Origin: Actinomycetota bacterium
GTDB lineage: Bacteria; Actinomycetota; Geothermincolia; Geothermincolales; RBG-13-55-18
Length of the DNA stretch: 32,187 nucleotides
Direction: 5' to 3'
NCBI GenBank assembly: GCA_016931915.1
Contig: JAFGDU010000163.1
Span: 1 to 32,187 of the forward strand
Both the position numbers and the translations under genes were made by a program. A model generated the notes under the pieces. That model was given only the letters and a program-made list of their open reading frames with translations, was not told where the DNA came from and made no database searches. Below, in pieces: positions 21,596 through 29,782 of this stretch. Within the stretch, counting starts at the first letter, position 1; every line of letters begins with the position of its first letter.

Positions 21596-24153
21596 TATGT
21601 ATGGGGGTGGTGCCTGAGGTGGGTGATGAATTTGAGGGCCTCGAACCACACTACCGAGAAGAGTCCGGCGACCAGGCAGATGGCTATGTCGATGCCGTCC
21701 AGGAAAGCCAGCTGGAATAGGTCCCGCATGAAGGGCACGTAGAGCACGAAGGCGAGCAGGGCCAGCGTACCCCCGACGATCCACCACAGGGCGGGATTGG
21801 GCTGGCGACGTACGTGCCAGATGGTATGCTCCCAGGAGCGGTTGGTGAGGATGAGCCCCAGGTTGGCGACGACCAGGGTGGTGAAGGTGAGGGCCCGAAT
21901 CTCCATCTCGTCCATGCTCTTCATATGGGCGATGGAGAACACTGCGGTCACGATGAGCAGTACACTCAACCCCTGCAGGAGGCTGATGACCACGTTTCTC
22001 TTGTTGAAGATACGCTGATCGGGGCGACGGGGTGGGCGCTCCATGATGTCCCCCTCCTCGGGCTCGGCCTCGAAGGCCAGGGAGCAGGCGGGGTCGATGA
22101 TGATCTCCAGGAATGCGATGAGTATGGGCGAGAACACCAGGGGCAGGTTGAAGAGGACGGGGATGATGGACATGCCCGCGATGGGCACGTGGATGGCGAT
22201 GATATAGGACATGGCCTTCTTGAGGTTGTCGTAGATCCTGCGGCCCATCCTCACCGCCGTCTCGATGGACGAGAAGTCGTCGTCCAGCAGTACCAGGGAC
22301 GCCGACTCACGGGCCACGTCCGTGCCCCTCCCCCCCATGGCCACCCCGATATTGGCCGCCTTGAGGGCTGGAGCGTCGTTTACGCCGTCCCCGGTCATGG
22401 CCACCACCTCGCCGTTGGCCTCGAGGGCTCTGACGATGCGCAGCTTCTGCTCCGGTACCACGCGGGTGAAGATGCTCACGCGCCCGATGCGCTCCCTCAG
22501 TTCCCCGTCTTCCATAGCGTCCAACTCCGGGCCGGTAATGACCTCGCCGGTGAGCTCCAGCCCTATCTCCCGCGCTATGTGCCGCGCCGTTCCCGGATAG
22601 TCGCCGGTGATCATGATCACCCGGATACCCGCCCCATAACACTCCCGCACCGAATCCCTCACCCCGGGACGCACGGGATCCTCGAGCCCCACCAGCCCCA
22701 GGAACTCGAAAGCGAAGTCGTGTTGATCCTTGGGAAGATATTCCAGGGCAAAGGACGCCCTGGCCACGCCCAGCACGCGCAATCCCTCGCCCGCCAGTTC
22801 CTCGATCTGCGACCACAACTCCTCCTTGCGTGCGATATCGAGATGGCAGAGGTCCGCGACCGCCTCCGGGGCTCCCTTCGCGGCGATGATATATTCGCTT
22901 CCGTCCGGCGACCTCCATACATGGGAGAGGGCCAGCAGCTCGGGCGAAAGCGGGTATTCTCTCTCCAGCAGCCAGTCGTCGTGAAGGTGCTCGGTGTTGT
23001 TGAGCGCCCGGTCGCCCAGGCGAGCTATGGCCGTATCCACTGGATCGAAGGGGTCCCGCTGGGAGGCCAGGACGCTGAACTCCAACAGTTGGTGGAATTC
23101 CTCCGGCGGGCATTGATAACCCGCTTGCGTAACGTCGCAGGTGACTCCGCCGGCGATCAACTTCGCCACCGTCATGCGGTTTAAGGTCAGGGTGCCCGTC
23201 TTGTCCACACAGAGCACGGTTGCGGAGCCCAACGTCTCCACCGCCGGCATGTTGCGGGTTAGGACCTGGTGCTTGGAAATACGCCAGGCACCCAGGGTGA
23301 GGAAGACAACCAGGACCACGGGGAATTCCTCGGGGAGCATGGCCATGGCCAGGGTGATGCCCACCAGCAGCCCCTCCAGCCAGTCATCCCGGCTCGCGCC
23401 GTAGACGATAAAGACCAGTACGCACATAAAGAGCGCCAGGAGGGCTATGTTGAATACCACGTGCCGCGTCTCCCGCTGTAGCAGGGTGGGCTCGGGCTCG
23501 ATCTCCTCCAGGGCGGTTCCGATCCTTCCCATCTCCGTGGCGGCTCCGGCGGCCTTGACTTGTGCGACACCGTGTCCTTTTACCACCAGGGTGCCGGCGA
23601 ACACCGAGGGCAGGTCGTCTCCCCCCGGCTTCCCCAGCTCAAGGGGTCCGTCGCAGGGCAGCTTGCGCACGGGGACGGATTCGCCGGTGAGCAGTGATTC
23701 ATCCACGGTCAGGTTGGAACAGGCCAGGAGCACGGCGTCGGCCGGCACCCGGTCGCCCTCCGCAAGGATGAGCACGTCGTCCCGCACCACGTCCACGCCT
23801 GCGACGCGCAACTGACGGCCATCTCGGACGACCAGGGCGCGGGGGCTGGAGAGATCCCGCAGCGCCTCCAGGGCCCGTTCCGTCCTCTGTTCCTGGTAGA
23901 AGGTGATGCCCATGACCAGGAGGACGAAACTCATGAGGATGAGAGCTTCCTGCAGGTCGCCGAGGATGAGGTAGATGACCCCCGCTCCGGCCAGAAGCAG
24001 GAACATGGGCTCCCTGAGGATGTCGAAGGCGATGCGGAAGACGGAGCGCTTCTTGCCGGAGGGCAGGCTGTTGGGACCCTCCTCCCTCAGGCGGTGGGCG
24101 GCTTCCGCATCGGACAATCCGGTGATGCCCGCTATATCGTGTTCGTGGACCAT
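21595..24153 (-). CDS. Type II-like cation-transporting P-type ATPase
   Basis: An 852-residue P-type ATPase, a membrane pump driven by ATP. Motifs from the ATG at 24153: TGES (156-159), PEEFP in the fourth membrane helix (274-278), the phosphorylation site DKTGTLT (Asp317), KGAPE (426-430), TGD (516-518), and TGDGVNDAP (587-595). The sixth-helix region reads EIIIDPACSLAFEAEPEE (683-700), and four or so further C-terminal helices follow. It resembles Ca2+-ATPases overall, but the PEEFP and IIIDP forms differ from classical PEGLP and NxxTD, so the ion is uncertain. No N-terminal heavy-metal domain is present. Neither the ATG nor a GTG four codons upstream has a strong ribosome site. A perfect 6+4+6 palindrome lies 30 nt upstream. 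The stop codon abuts repeat copy 3. Confidence 0.92.
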   Translation of the reverse strand: MVHEHDIAGITGLSDAEAAHRLREEGPNSLPSGKKRSVFRIAFDILREPMFLLLAGAGVIYLILGDLQEALILMSFVLLVMGITFYQEQRTERALEALRDLSSPRALVVRDGRQLRVAGVDVVRDDVLILAEGDRVPADAVLLACSNLTVDESLLTGESVPVRKLPCDGPLELGKPGGDDLPSVFAGTLVVKGHGVAQVKAAGAATEMGRIGTALEEIEPEPTLLQRETRHVVFNIALLALFMCVLVFIVYGASRDDWLEGLLVGITLAMAMLPEEFPVVLVVFLTLGAWRISKHQVLTRNMPAVETLGSATVLCVDKTGTLTLNRMTVAKLIAGGVTCDVTQAGYQCPPEEFHQLLEFSVLASQRDPFDPVDTAIARLGDRALNNTEHLHDDWLLEREYPLSPELLALSHVWRSPDGSEYIIAAKGAPEAVADLCHLDIARKEELWSQIEELAGEGLRVLGVARASFALEYLPKDQHDFAFEFLGLVGLEDPVRPGVRDSVRECYGAGIRVIMITGDYPGTARHIAREIGLELTGEVITGPELDAMEDGELRERIGRVSIFTRVVPEQKLRIVRALEANGEVVAMTGDGVNDAPALKAANIGVAMGGRGTDVARESASLVLLDDDFSSIETAVRMGRRIYDNLKKAMSYIIAIHVPIAGMSIIPVLFNLPLVFSPILIAFLEIIIDPACSLAFEAEPEEGDIMERPPRRPDQRIFNKRNVVISLLQGLSVLLIVTAVFSIAHMKSMDEMEIRALTFTTLVVANLGLILTNRSWEHTIWHVRRQPNPALWWIVGGTLALLAFVLYVPFMRDLFQLAFLDGIDIAICLVAGLFSVVWFEALKFITHLRHHPHT

Positions 24154-24182
24154 GACATCTCTCACACTTATCTATCCGGGCA

Positions 24183-24198
24183 TTTATGCTGACATAAA
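24183..24198. promoter_or_regulatory. Perfect palindrome upstream of the ATPase gene
   Basis: TTTATG-CTGA-CATAAA, a 6+4+6 inverted repeat, lies about 30 nt before the ATPase ATG in an AT-rich stretch. Its place suits an operator site for the pump gene. No regulator gene is nearby. Confidence 0.4.
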
Positions 24199-24308
24199 GT
24201 GGTGGGCTACAGCTCGCTTACGTGGTCGAGGCTCTCCTGCAATAACCTCTCCAGGTGTTTGTCGCTGAGGTGCCGCTACGTTCTTTCGGGCCGGATAGTC
24301 GCGCGGGG

Positions 24309-26159
24309 TCAACCCGCGGATGAACCTCCCCCGCCGAAGCCGCCACCGGAGAAACCGCCCCCGAAGCCGCCACCGCTGAAGCCGCCCCCAAAACTGGATC
24401 CTCCACCCGATCCGGAATGGGCCGGGGCACTGGAGATCATGAGGACATGCCCCATGTTGCGCATGCTGGAAGTAAGGCCGATGGTGTCGAAACCGCTCAC
24501 CGGCCCGGTGTACCATTCCGGAGTGGCAGTGAGGATGCCCGCGAACATCTGCGCCCAGCGATCGGCCAGCCCCAGCACCATGGCGTAGGGCAGGTTTTCC
24601 TGGAAGTTCTGTACGGTCATGGACTCCGCCTCCCCCGCCTCAGCCGTCTTCAGGTATTCGCGGAATCCCATGGCCTGCCAGTAAAGACGGGACCCTTTGG
24701 GGGTGCGCTGGGGCATGGCGTGGCCGATGGCCCACACGGCGATTCCCGCGAGTACCGTGCCCGTGAGTATAAACCACACGTATCCCAGGTCATACCAGAC
24801 GAGCAGGACCAAGAGAAGGATGGGCGGTACCAGGAGAAGTGCCATGGCCAGCTTGAAGTAGCGGCTGACGGTCTTCTCGGGATCGTCATAGAAGAGCTTC
24901 TTCTTTCTCGCCTCGTTCCTCACCCCGTTCATGAAAGTCATGAGGCGGTCGCCCAGCCTGACGTCCTCACCCTCTACGCTATCCCCGTCCTTGAACAGCC
25001 CCTTCATCACCGTGACCTCGTAGGGTAGCAGGCCTTCCTTGGTGTCGCCCAGGCGCTCGAAGGAGAATTCATTCCCGCCGCTGCTCCCTTCCTCGATTAT
25101 CTTGAGCCTGCCGCGCACGGCCAGGTCGACGACGGTTGCCGTCATGTCCTCCACCTTCGGCTGCTGGTGCACGAGCATTGACATCACGGCCGGCCTCAGC
25201 TCCTGCGGCGCCTCGTAACTCACCCCGGGAGTGGGCCCCCCATGGGCGTCCCTCCCCTTCAGCAACCACAGGCAAAGCATCAGCGCCAGGAAGGCGAGGA
25301 AGATGGCGAGGGAGAGGCCGAGCATGAGCAATAGGGTGGAGGTGCGGTAGGGCCAGGGTTTGTTGATGGTGCCCTTGGGAAAGGCGACGTCTATGGTGAA
25401 GGACATATAGGGTTGGATGTTATCCGCCTCCCACCAGATGACGTTCCCGTCGCGGCCCAAGGACTTGGTGCTGTCGGGTGTGGGTATAGAGTAATAGTCG
25501 ACGTACTTTACCTTGCTCATGTTCGTGCCCCCGGGAAGCGTGACGGTTATGCGCGAGGACCTGATGGGGACGGGCCGGTCCAGGGATACCGCGTTCCAGT
25601 ACAGGCGGTCGTAATCCTCCGCGTAAATGATGGCTCCCTTCACGCGGTAGGATATGATCCAGCCTCTCTGCTCGTCCCGGGCCTGGAAATTGATGCGGAT
25701 GAGCTCACCACCCTCATAGGAATCTGCCTCCCACATGCTGCCGTCGTAGGGGGTCCCGTCGAGGTTGAAGACCTCGACGTCCTTGACGCGCACCTTGCCA
25801 TAGGTCCTGCCCTCCTCGAAGCCTGCCGACTGCGTGGATATATCGCGGGTGAGGAAGGAGAAACTGCCGGTGAAATTGACCACCTGGGTCTCGCGCACGG
25901 TGAAGGAGCCGTCTTCGTGCACCTGGATGTCGGAGTCGAAGCGCTCGAATTCCCAGCTCTTGAAAAAACCGTCCTGTGCCCATATTTCCCCGCCCGCGCT
26001 TATGCTCCCGCATATGCCGCTGGCTGAATTCAGCTCGCTTGCCGGATGCGACCCCGAGGCGGGAGACGCCACGGCAAGAGACGTCCCGAGTGCGGCAAGG
26101 AACGCCAGGCACAGGGAGAGGAAGAGAAATGTCGTGTGCCGCGTTCGCCGTTTACCCAT
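24309..26159 (-). CDS. DUF2207 family membrane protein with glycine-rich C-terminus
   Basis: A 616-residue membrane protein from the ATG at 26159. A signal segment (about 7-32) leads to a large extracytoplasmic beta-rich domain with the DUF2207 pattern (SWEFERFDSDIQVHEDGSFT, then VRETQVVNFTGSFSFLTRDI). A single membrane helix (about 275-301) is followed by a soluble region with LAVRGRLKI, then a helix pair (about 436-455 and 460-481), a winged-type cytosolic segment, and a Gly/Ser/Phe-rich tail (582-616) built of FGGGFSGG-like repeats. DUF2207 proteins are common, but their function is unknown. A GGGGGG site lies about 9 nt before this ATG; an ATG three codons earlier is too close to it. The gene is monocistronic, 150 nt upstream of the ATPase gene. 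Confidence 0.85.
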   Translation of the reverse strand: MGKRRTRHTTFLFLSLCLAFLAALGTSLAVASPASGSHPASELNSASGICGSISAGGEIWAQDGFFKSWEFERFDSDIQVHEDGSFTVRETQVVNFTGSFSFLTRDISTQSAGFEEGRTYGKVRVKDVEVFNLDGTPYDGSMWEADSYEGGELIRINFQARDEQRGWIISYRVKGAIIYAEDYDRLYWNAVSLDRPVPIRSSRITVTLPGGTNMSKVKYVDYYSIPTPDSTKSLGRDGNVIWWEADNIQPYMSFTIDVAFPKGTINKPWPYRTSTLLLMLGLSLAIFLAFLALMLCLWLLKGRDAHGGPTPGVSYEAPQELRPAVMSMLVHQQPKVEDMTATVVDLAVRGRLKIIEEGSSGGNEFSFERLGDTKEGLLPYEVTVMKGLFKDGDSVEGEDVRLGDRLMTFMNGVRNEARKKKLFYDDPEKTVSRYFKLAMALLLVPPILLLVLLVWYDLGYVWFILTGTVLAGIAVWAIGHAMPQRTPKGSRLYWQAMGFREYLKTAEAGEAESMTVQNFQENLPYAMVLGLADRWAQMFAGILTATPEWYTGPVSGFDTIGLTSSMRNMGHVLMISSAPAHSGSGGGSSFGGGFSGGGFGGGFSGGGFGGGGSSAG

Positions 26160-26237
26160 CGCATTCATCCCCCCGGCTCAAACACGTTCGCTCACAGCCA
26201 CCGAGCTGACTTCCGGCCAGGCCGGTGACTACCCATG

Positions 26238-26264
26238 ATAATATCTCGTTTTGAAACCCATCAA
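26238..26264 (-). promoter_or_regulatory. Weak candidate promoter of the DUF2207 gene
   Basis: On the minus strand TTGATG (plus 26259-26264) and TATTAT (26238-26243) are separated by 15 nt, which is short. They lie in the only AT-rich part of the gap between the dehydratase and DUF2207 genes, with about 75 nt of leader. Confidence 0.3.
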
Positions 26265-26291
26265 CGAGACCTCGAGCCAACACCCCGGTCC

Positions 26292-27551
26292 TCACACGCT
26301 AACGCTCTCTCCCAGGAGGTTCTCCACGAAGTCGCGGATGCGGTTCTCGATCTGGGCGCGGTCGTACCAGCGCGAGTCGGTGTGGTCGGCCTCGATGACC
26401 AGGGCCGGTTTGCCGGTGCGCCTGCTGAACTCCTTGGCCAGATCGTACTGGCCCAGGGAATAGGGCTTGCAGCTGCGGTTGGAGTGCATGACCATGCCGT
26501 CCACGCTGAAGCGGTCCGCCAGGCTCTCGACCTTGTCCGCCATCCTCTCCAGGTTGATGTTCAGGTAGACCTCGGTGTAGATCCTGGCCATGCTCTCCAG
26601 GGGATTCTCCACGTCCACAGCCTCGAAGGTCCAGGCGCTGGTGTAGGTGTCCGCAACCAGGCAGGTCTCCAGCTCCATGAACAGCCTCCCCAGGTTGCGC
26701 ATCTCGTACCATACTGGAATATTATCCCATAACACACGGTACTTCTCCGACGGCAGGATGCCTATCCCCTCCTCTATGCGCTGTTTCATCTCGTCCAGCA
26801 GCCCCTGGTAGAAATCCACCACCTCCTGGGTGCCCCGCAGGGTGACGATGGGGGCCATGAGGATGAAGGCGTCGAAACAGGTCATGGGGGCCGGCTTGTG
26901 CTCGTTGCAGGCCAGCACTTCCTTCCACAGGGCGGAAGCGAAGAGCGACTTGGCGGCGACGTCTACGAAATGCTTCTCGTCGTAGTCCTTGCCCGTGATC
27001 CCCTCAAGGAAGGTCATGTACTCCTCCATCTGCCGCAGCGCATAGTCGGCGTGGTGCTGTGACAGCTCGCCGCGCACGAAGGGGGTGTCGAAGATGAAAA
27101 GGGGCACGTCGAAGAAGCGCGCCAGTTCCTCGTACCACTTGAAGACGGTGTTACAGATGTTGTTGCAGGCCACCAGGAAAGTGGGGCGGGGCAGGCCGCC
27201 GATGGGCCCTCCCTTGGTGATGGCGCTGCCGATGTCGCCGCGCGCGTAGGAGCAGAGGTCGCGGGAGAATCCCCGGCCCTCGGCCACCTCGCACAACTCC
27301 ACGTTCATGTGTGCCGCGCCGCACATGGCGCCGTGGTTCTCCGGATAGACGGGGATGACGTCGAAGGCGATGAGTGGTTCGACTGGGCCGCCGCTGGTGA
27401 TCCAGGCGATATGCCTGTCAGTGCCCTCTGCCGCCTTGGCGTCCATATAGTATCTGGTCATGAGGTCGCGCATGGCCTCGCCCGATTTTATCTTGCGCCG
27501 CTCCTTGTCAGCCTTTTCCTGTTCCGTGAGCTCCCTGCCGTTCCCGCTCAT
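26292..27551 (-). CDS. 2-hydroxyacyl-CoA dehydratase / benzoyl-CoA reductase family subunit (larger)
   Basis: A 419-residue subunit of the HgdAB/BcrBC family, which uses a [4Fe-4S] cluster and single-electron chemistry to dehydrate 2-hydroxyacyl-CoA or reduce aromatic acyl-CoA. It starts at the ATG 27551, with GGAGG 7 nt upstream; the longer frame runs into the neighbour gene. Signs are HIAWITSGGPVEPLIAFDVIPVYPE (in part), ENHGAMCGA with Cys77, RDLCSYARGDIG with Cys100, LVACNNICN with Cys129 and Cys133, and SNRSCKPYSLGQYD with Cys361. Cys77 or Cys87, Cys100 and Cys361 are the likely cluster ligands. The ending HTDSRWYDRAQIENRIRDF is typical. It is 11 nt downstream of the partner subunit gene. 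No activator ATPase gene is seen. Confidence 0.9.
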   Translation of the reverse strand: MSGNGRELTEQEKADKERRKIKSGEAMRDLMTRYYMDAKAAEGTDRHIAWITSGGPVEPLIAFDVIPVYPENHGAMCGAAHMNVELCEVAEGRGFSRDLCSYARGDIGSAITKGGPIGGLPRPTFLVACNNICNTVFKWYEELARFFDVPLFIFDTPFVRGELSQHHADYALRQMEEYMTFLEGITGKDYDEKHFVDVAAKSLFASALWKEVLACNEHKPAPMTCFDAFILMAPIVTLRGTQEVVDFYQGLLDEMKQRIEEGIGILPSEKYRVLWDNIPVWYEMRNLGRLFMELETCLVADTYTSAWTFEAVDVENPLESMARIYTEVYLNINLERMADKVESLADRFSVDGMVMHSNRSCKPYSLGQYDLAKEFSRRTGKPALVIEADHTDSRWYDRAQIENRIRDFVENLLGESVSV

Positions 27552-27562
27552 CTCGCAACCTC

Positions 27563-28696
27563 CTATATTCCACTTATGGTTTCGATGAAAGCCTGCAGCC
27601 GCGTGCGCAGCTGTCCGCGCGAGAAGGACTGCAGCTCGCCCTCGAGGACGAGCGAGGGCACCTCCAGTTCCTCCTGCAGGCGCTTGCGGACGTAAGGTAC
27701 GTCGAAGAGATGCGGCTCGCAGAAGGACTGCAGGTAGAATATGACCCCGGAAGCACCGCTGTCCTGCACCTGCCTCATAAGGTGCTCTATGCGGTCTTCG
27801 ATGGACTGCTGCTTGGCCGGGCAGTTCGTCCTCCCCCACATGCGCCGCGCCAGCGCCTCCTCGGGGGTGTCCGCCTCGTCCACGTAGTTATCGAAGTAGC
27901 GGTGGCCGCTGCACAAGTCGTCGTCCACCACGTCAGCACCCAGCTCCTGCACCAGCTCCACGAGATCCGGGGTGGTACATATGCTGCCCGTCACCAGCAA
28001 GGGCGTCCTGCGTTCGTCTGATATCTTCCCCGTGTCCAACCCCTCCAGCAGCTCGTGCAGGAGCTCGTTGTGCTTCTCCCGCCTCATCCAGAAACCCGCC
28101 GCCAGGCATGCGGTGGCCGAGAGGCCGTCGATGGCGCCGGGGCTGGCGGTGCGCAGCTTGTACAGCCGGTCGGCCAGGCGCCGGTTGCGGTTATAGATAT
28201 GGATGCTCTCCTCCAGAGCGTCATCCCATATGGCCTCGCCGACATACTCCTCCACGTACTGGCGGAAGCGGTGCACTTCCTCCACCAGGAAGGGCAGGGA
28301 AGTGTCCTCGCCCATGCGGATGGGGAGCACCAGGTCGCCGTGGAAGGGGAAGTCCGTGTTGCGGCGCCAGATATCGGAGAGACGCATCATGGTATCGCAG
28401 GTCTGGACGAATACCGCCCCTTCCAGGAAATCCAGCTCGCCGGCCAGGGCCATGTCCAGGTCGGTGCGTGCCAGCGAGCAGCAGTAGGCCTGCAGGTGGG
28501 CATCGGCATCGGTGATAGTGCGCACCGCACCCATGAGACGCACGGGCGTGAAACCCGCGGCATGGATTATCTCCTCCGGAGTGTAGGAACAGAACACGGC
28601 CAGGGGCTTCTCTCCCTCGTCTCGCAGCCGCGCCATGTGCGGGTAAGGATCTCTCCACAGCTCCATACACTCATCTACGATGGACTGGACATCCAT
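27563..28696 (-). CDS. 2-hydroxyacyl-CoA dehydratase / benzoyl-CoA reductase family subunit (smaller)
   Basis: A 377-residue partner subunit of the same family. It opens with KPLAVFCSYTPEEIIHAAGF (30-49, Cys36), has the QAYCCSLARTDLDMA block (Cys72, Cys73), QTCDTMMRLSDIW (Cys100), a central LVTGSICTTPDLVELVQELGA (234-254) and SGVIFYLQSFCEPHLFD (Cys326), followed by EVPSLVLEGELQSFSRGQLRTR. All are characteristic positions in HgdB/BcrC-like proteins. Cys36, Cys73 or Cys100 and Cys326 are likely [4Fe-4S] ligands. The ATG at 28696 has AAGGAG 4 nt upstream. A TGATAGAAT sequence at 28749-28757 (minus) may be an extended -10 promoter. The substrate cannot be told; the nearby CoA ligase and CoA-transferase suggest a pathway through acyl-CoA compounds. 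Confidence 0.9.
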   Translation of the reverse strand: MDVQSIVDECMELWRDPYPHMARLRDEGEKPLAVFCSYTPEEIIHAAGFTPVRLMGAVRTITDADAHLQAYCCSLARTDLDMALAGELDFLEGAVFVQTCDTMMRLSDIWRRNTDFPFHGDLVLPIRMGEDTSLPFLVEEVHRFRQYVEEYVGEAIWDDALEESIHIYNRNRRLADRLYKLRTASPGAIDGLSATACLAAGFWMRREKHNELLHELLEGLDTGKISDERRTPLLVTGSICTTPDLVELVQELGADVVDDDLCSGHRYFDNYVDEADTPEEALARRMWGRTNCPAKQQSIEDRIEHLMRQVQDSGASGVIFYLQSFCEPHLFDVPYVRKRLQEELEVPSLVLEGELQSFSRGQLRTRLQAFIETISGI

Positions 28697-28778
28697 GACG
28701 CTCCTTTCCGTATAAAACCGTGCTCCGGCTTTCTGATGGTCACATCTATTCTATCAGCTAACCAGGTTTAATCAGCTG

Positions 28779-29054
28779 TTGAAAAGGGGCTGGAGGAAGG
28801 GAATTAATAGAGCATCTTTACAGTTGATCGGGGATACCTTGCTCGTGGAGTTCAAGGCAGAGGCCGTGCTCGCGGACGGCACGGAGATCGAGGCCGAGCA
28901 GTGCGAGGTGCTCATCTGCGAGGACTACAAGGTGAAGAGCCTGCGCCTCTACTTCGACAGGTTGCAGTACGCCCCCATGATCGTGAGGAGTTGCATCGAG
29001 AGGGGCGTCATCAAGCGCCTGGACAAGATGACCTTCGAGGGTTTGAGAGAATAA
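28779..29054 (+). pseudogene. Remnant of an NTF2/SnoaL-like domain gene
   Basis: An open frame of 91 codons from a TTG at 28779. The recognisable part, DTLLVEFKAEAVLADGTEIE and LICEDYKVKSLRLYFDRLQY, matches the C-terminal half of an NTF2/SnoaL-like fold, whose usual length is 120-150 residues; the N-terminal helices are missing. Only about 80 nt separate the TTG from the start of the divergent dehydratase gene, so the missing part is not present nearby. The TTG has no ribosome site in front; a GGAGG occurs inside the frame but no start follows at a proper distance. I read it as a truncated gene, though a short expressed protein is possible. Confidence 0.5.
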
Positions 29055-29069
29055 GCTAAGGCCCGGGGG

Positions 29070-29091
29070 TCAGGCCCGGGATTGGGCCTGA
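29070..29091. terminator. GC-rich hairpin between convergent genes
   Basis: A perfect 8-bp stem, TCAGGCCC with GGGCCTGA, and a 6-nt loop lie 16 nt after the stop of the NTF2-like frame. There is no T run after it on the plus strand, so it may be a repeat-derived hairpin that acts on both strands. GGGGTCAGG and CTGACCCC motifs at 29066-29074 and about 29123-29130 flank it in inverted order. Confidence 0.5.
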
Positions 29092-29131
29092 GGGCATATA
29101 CAAGGTTTGACCCCGGATATGTCTGACCCCA

Positions 29132-29173
29132 TGTGGACACCTGGCCCTATGTGTCGATTGAACGGCTGACCCC
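29132..29173 (-). repeat. 42-nt stop-codon-proximal repeat, copy 4
   Basis: On the minus strand it begins GGGGTCAGCC and ends GTCCACA, nearly identical to copy 1. It starts 3 nt after the TAA of the TAT ferredoxin gene. Confidence 0.9.
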
Positions 29174-29176
29174 ATC

Positions 29177-29782
29177 TTAGGAGTTGCCGTGGCGGCCGCC
29201 GCTTTCGGTGGCGGTGCCCGGGGGGTAGACCACGATGGCGGGATCGGGACAGGTGACGCAGGTGTTTTGGCAGGCGCCGCACCCCGTGCACTTGTCGGCG
29301 ATCACCCGGGGCCTGCCCCGGGAGTCGATCTCGATGGCCCCGTAGGAGCAGCGCTCGTAGCAGACCAGGCAATCCTTGCCCTCGTTCCAGGCGATGCATT
29401 TCGCCCGGTTGACCGCCGCGGTGCCTATGCGCACCTCCTCGTCGGCGGGTTTGCGGATGGCCTCCACCGGGCAGGCCTCGGCGCAGGCACGCCCGCATAA
29501 CTCGAACTCGCACTTGGCCAGGGCGGGGTTGAAGCGCGGCGTCCACAGCTTGGTGGTACCGAACTCCTTGGACGCAGGCTCCAGGCACTGGGTCAGGCAG
29601 GCGCGCACGCATTCCCCGCAGCGCAGGCAGCGCGTGGTGAACGCGGCCTCGTCCTGCGCCCCGGGAGGGCGCAGCAGCACGGTCCCTCCCTTCTCGCGCA
29701 CCAGCCCGTAGGTAAGCAGGGCCGCGGAACCGGTCACTCCCAGGGCCAGAAAATCTCTGCGGCCTATCTTCAGGTCTCGCAT
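29177..29782 (-). CDS. TAT-exported polyferredoxin (NapG/MauM-like)
   Basis: A 201-residue protein with a twin-arginine signal (GRRDFLALG at 7-15, then a hydrophobic stretch), so it should be exported folded with its clusters. Four Cys groups follow: C52-xx-C55-xx-C58-xxx-C62, C91/C96/C100/C104, C138-xx-C141-xxx-C145 (with C129), and C165-xx-C168-xx-C171-xxx-C175. This is the layout of NapG/MauM ferredoxins, which carry electrons from a membrane quinol oxidase to an exported reductase. The ATG at 29782 has GGAGGAGG 7 nt upstream and overlaps the end of the NapH-like gene by 13 nt. It is the last gene of its operon; no reductase such as NapA follows. Confidence 0.9.
   Translation of the reverse strand: MRDLKIGRRDFLALGVTGSAALLTYGLVREKGGTVLLRPPGAQDEAAFTTRCLRCGECVRACLTQCLEPASKEFGTTKLWTPRFNPALAKCEFELCGRACAEACPVEAIRKPADEEVRIGTAAVNRAKCIAWNEGKDCLVCYERCSYGAIEIDSRGRPRVIADKCTGCGACQNTCVTCPDPAIVVYPPGTATESGGRHGNS

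Noticed and set aside
24309..24420. Possible tandem repeat array of CCGCC(A/C)CC units
   Set aside because: It is the coding sequence of the glycine-rich tail of the DUF2207 protein, not a CRISPR or satellite array.
27552..27839. N-terminal extension of the larger dehydratase subunit
   Set aside because: It overlaps the partner subunit gene in another frame; the ATG at 27551 has GGAGG at the right distance.
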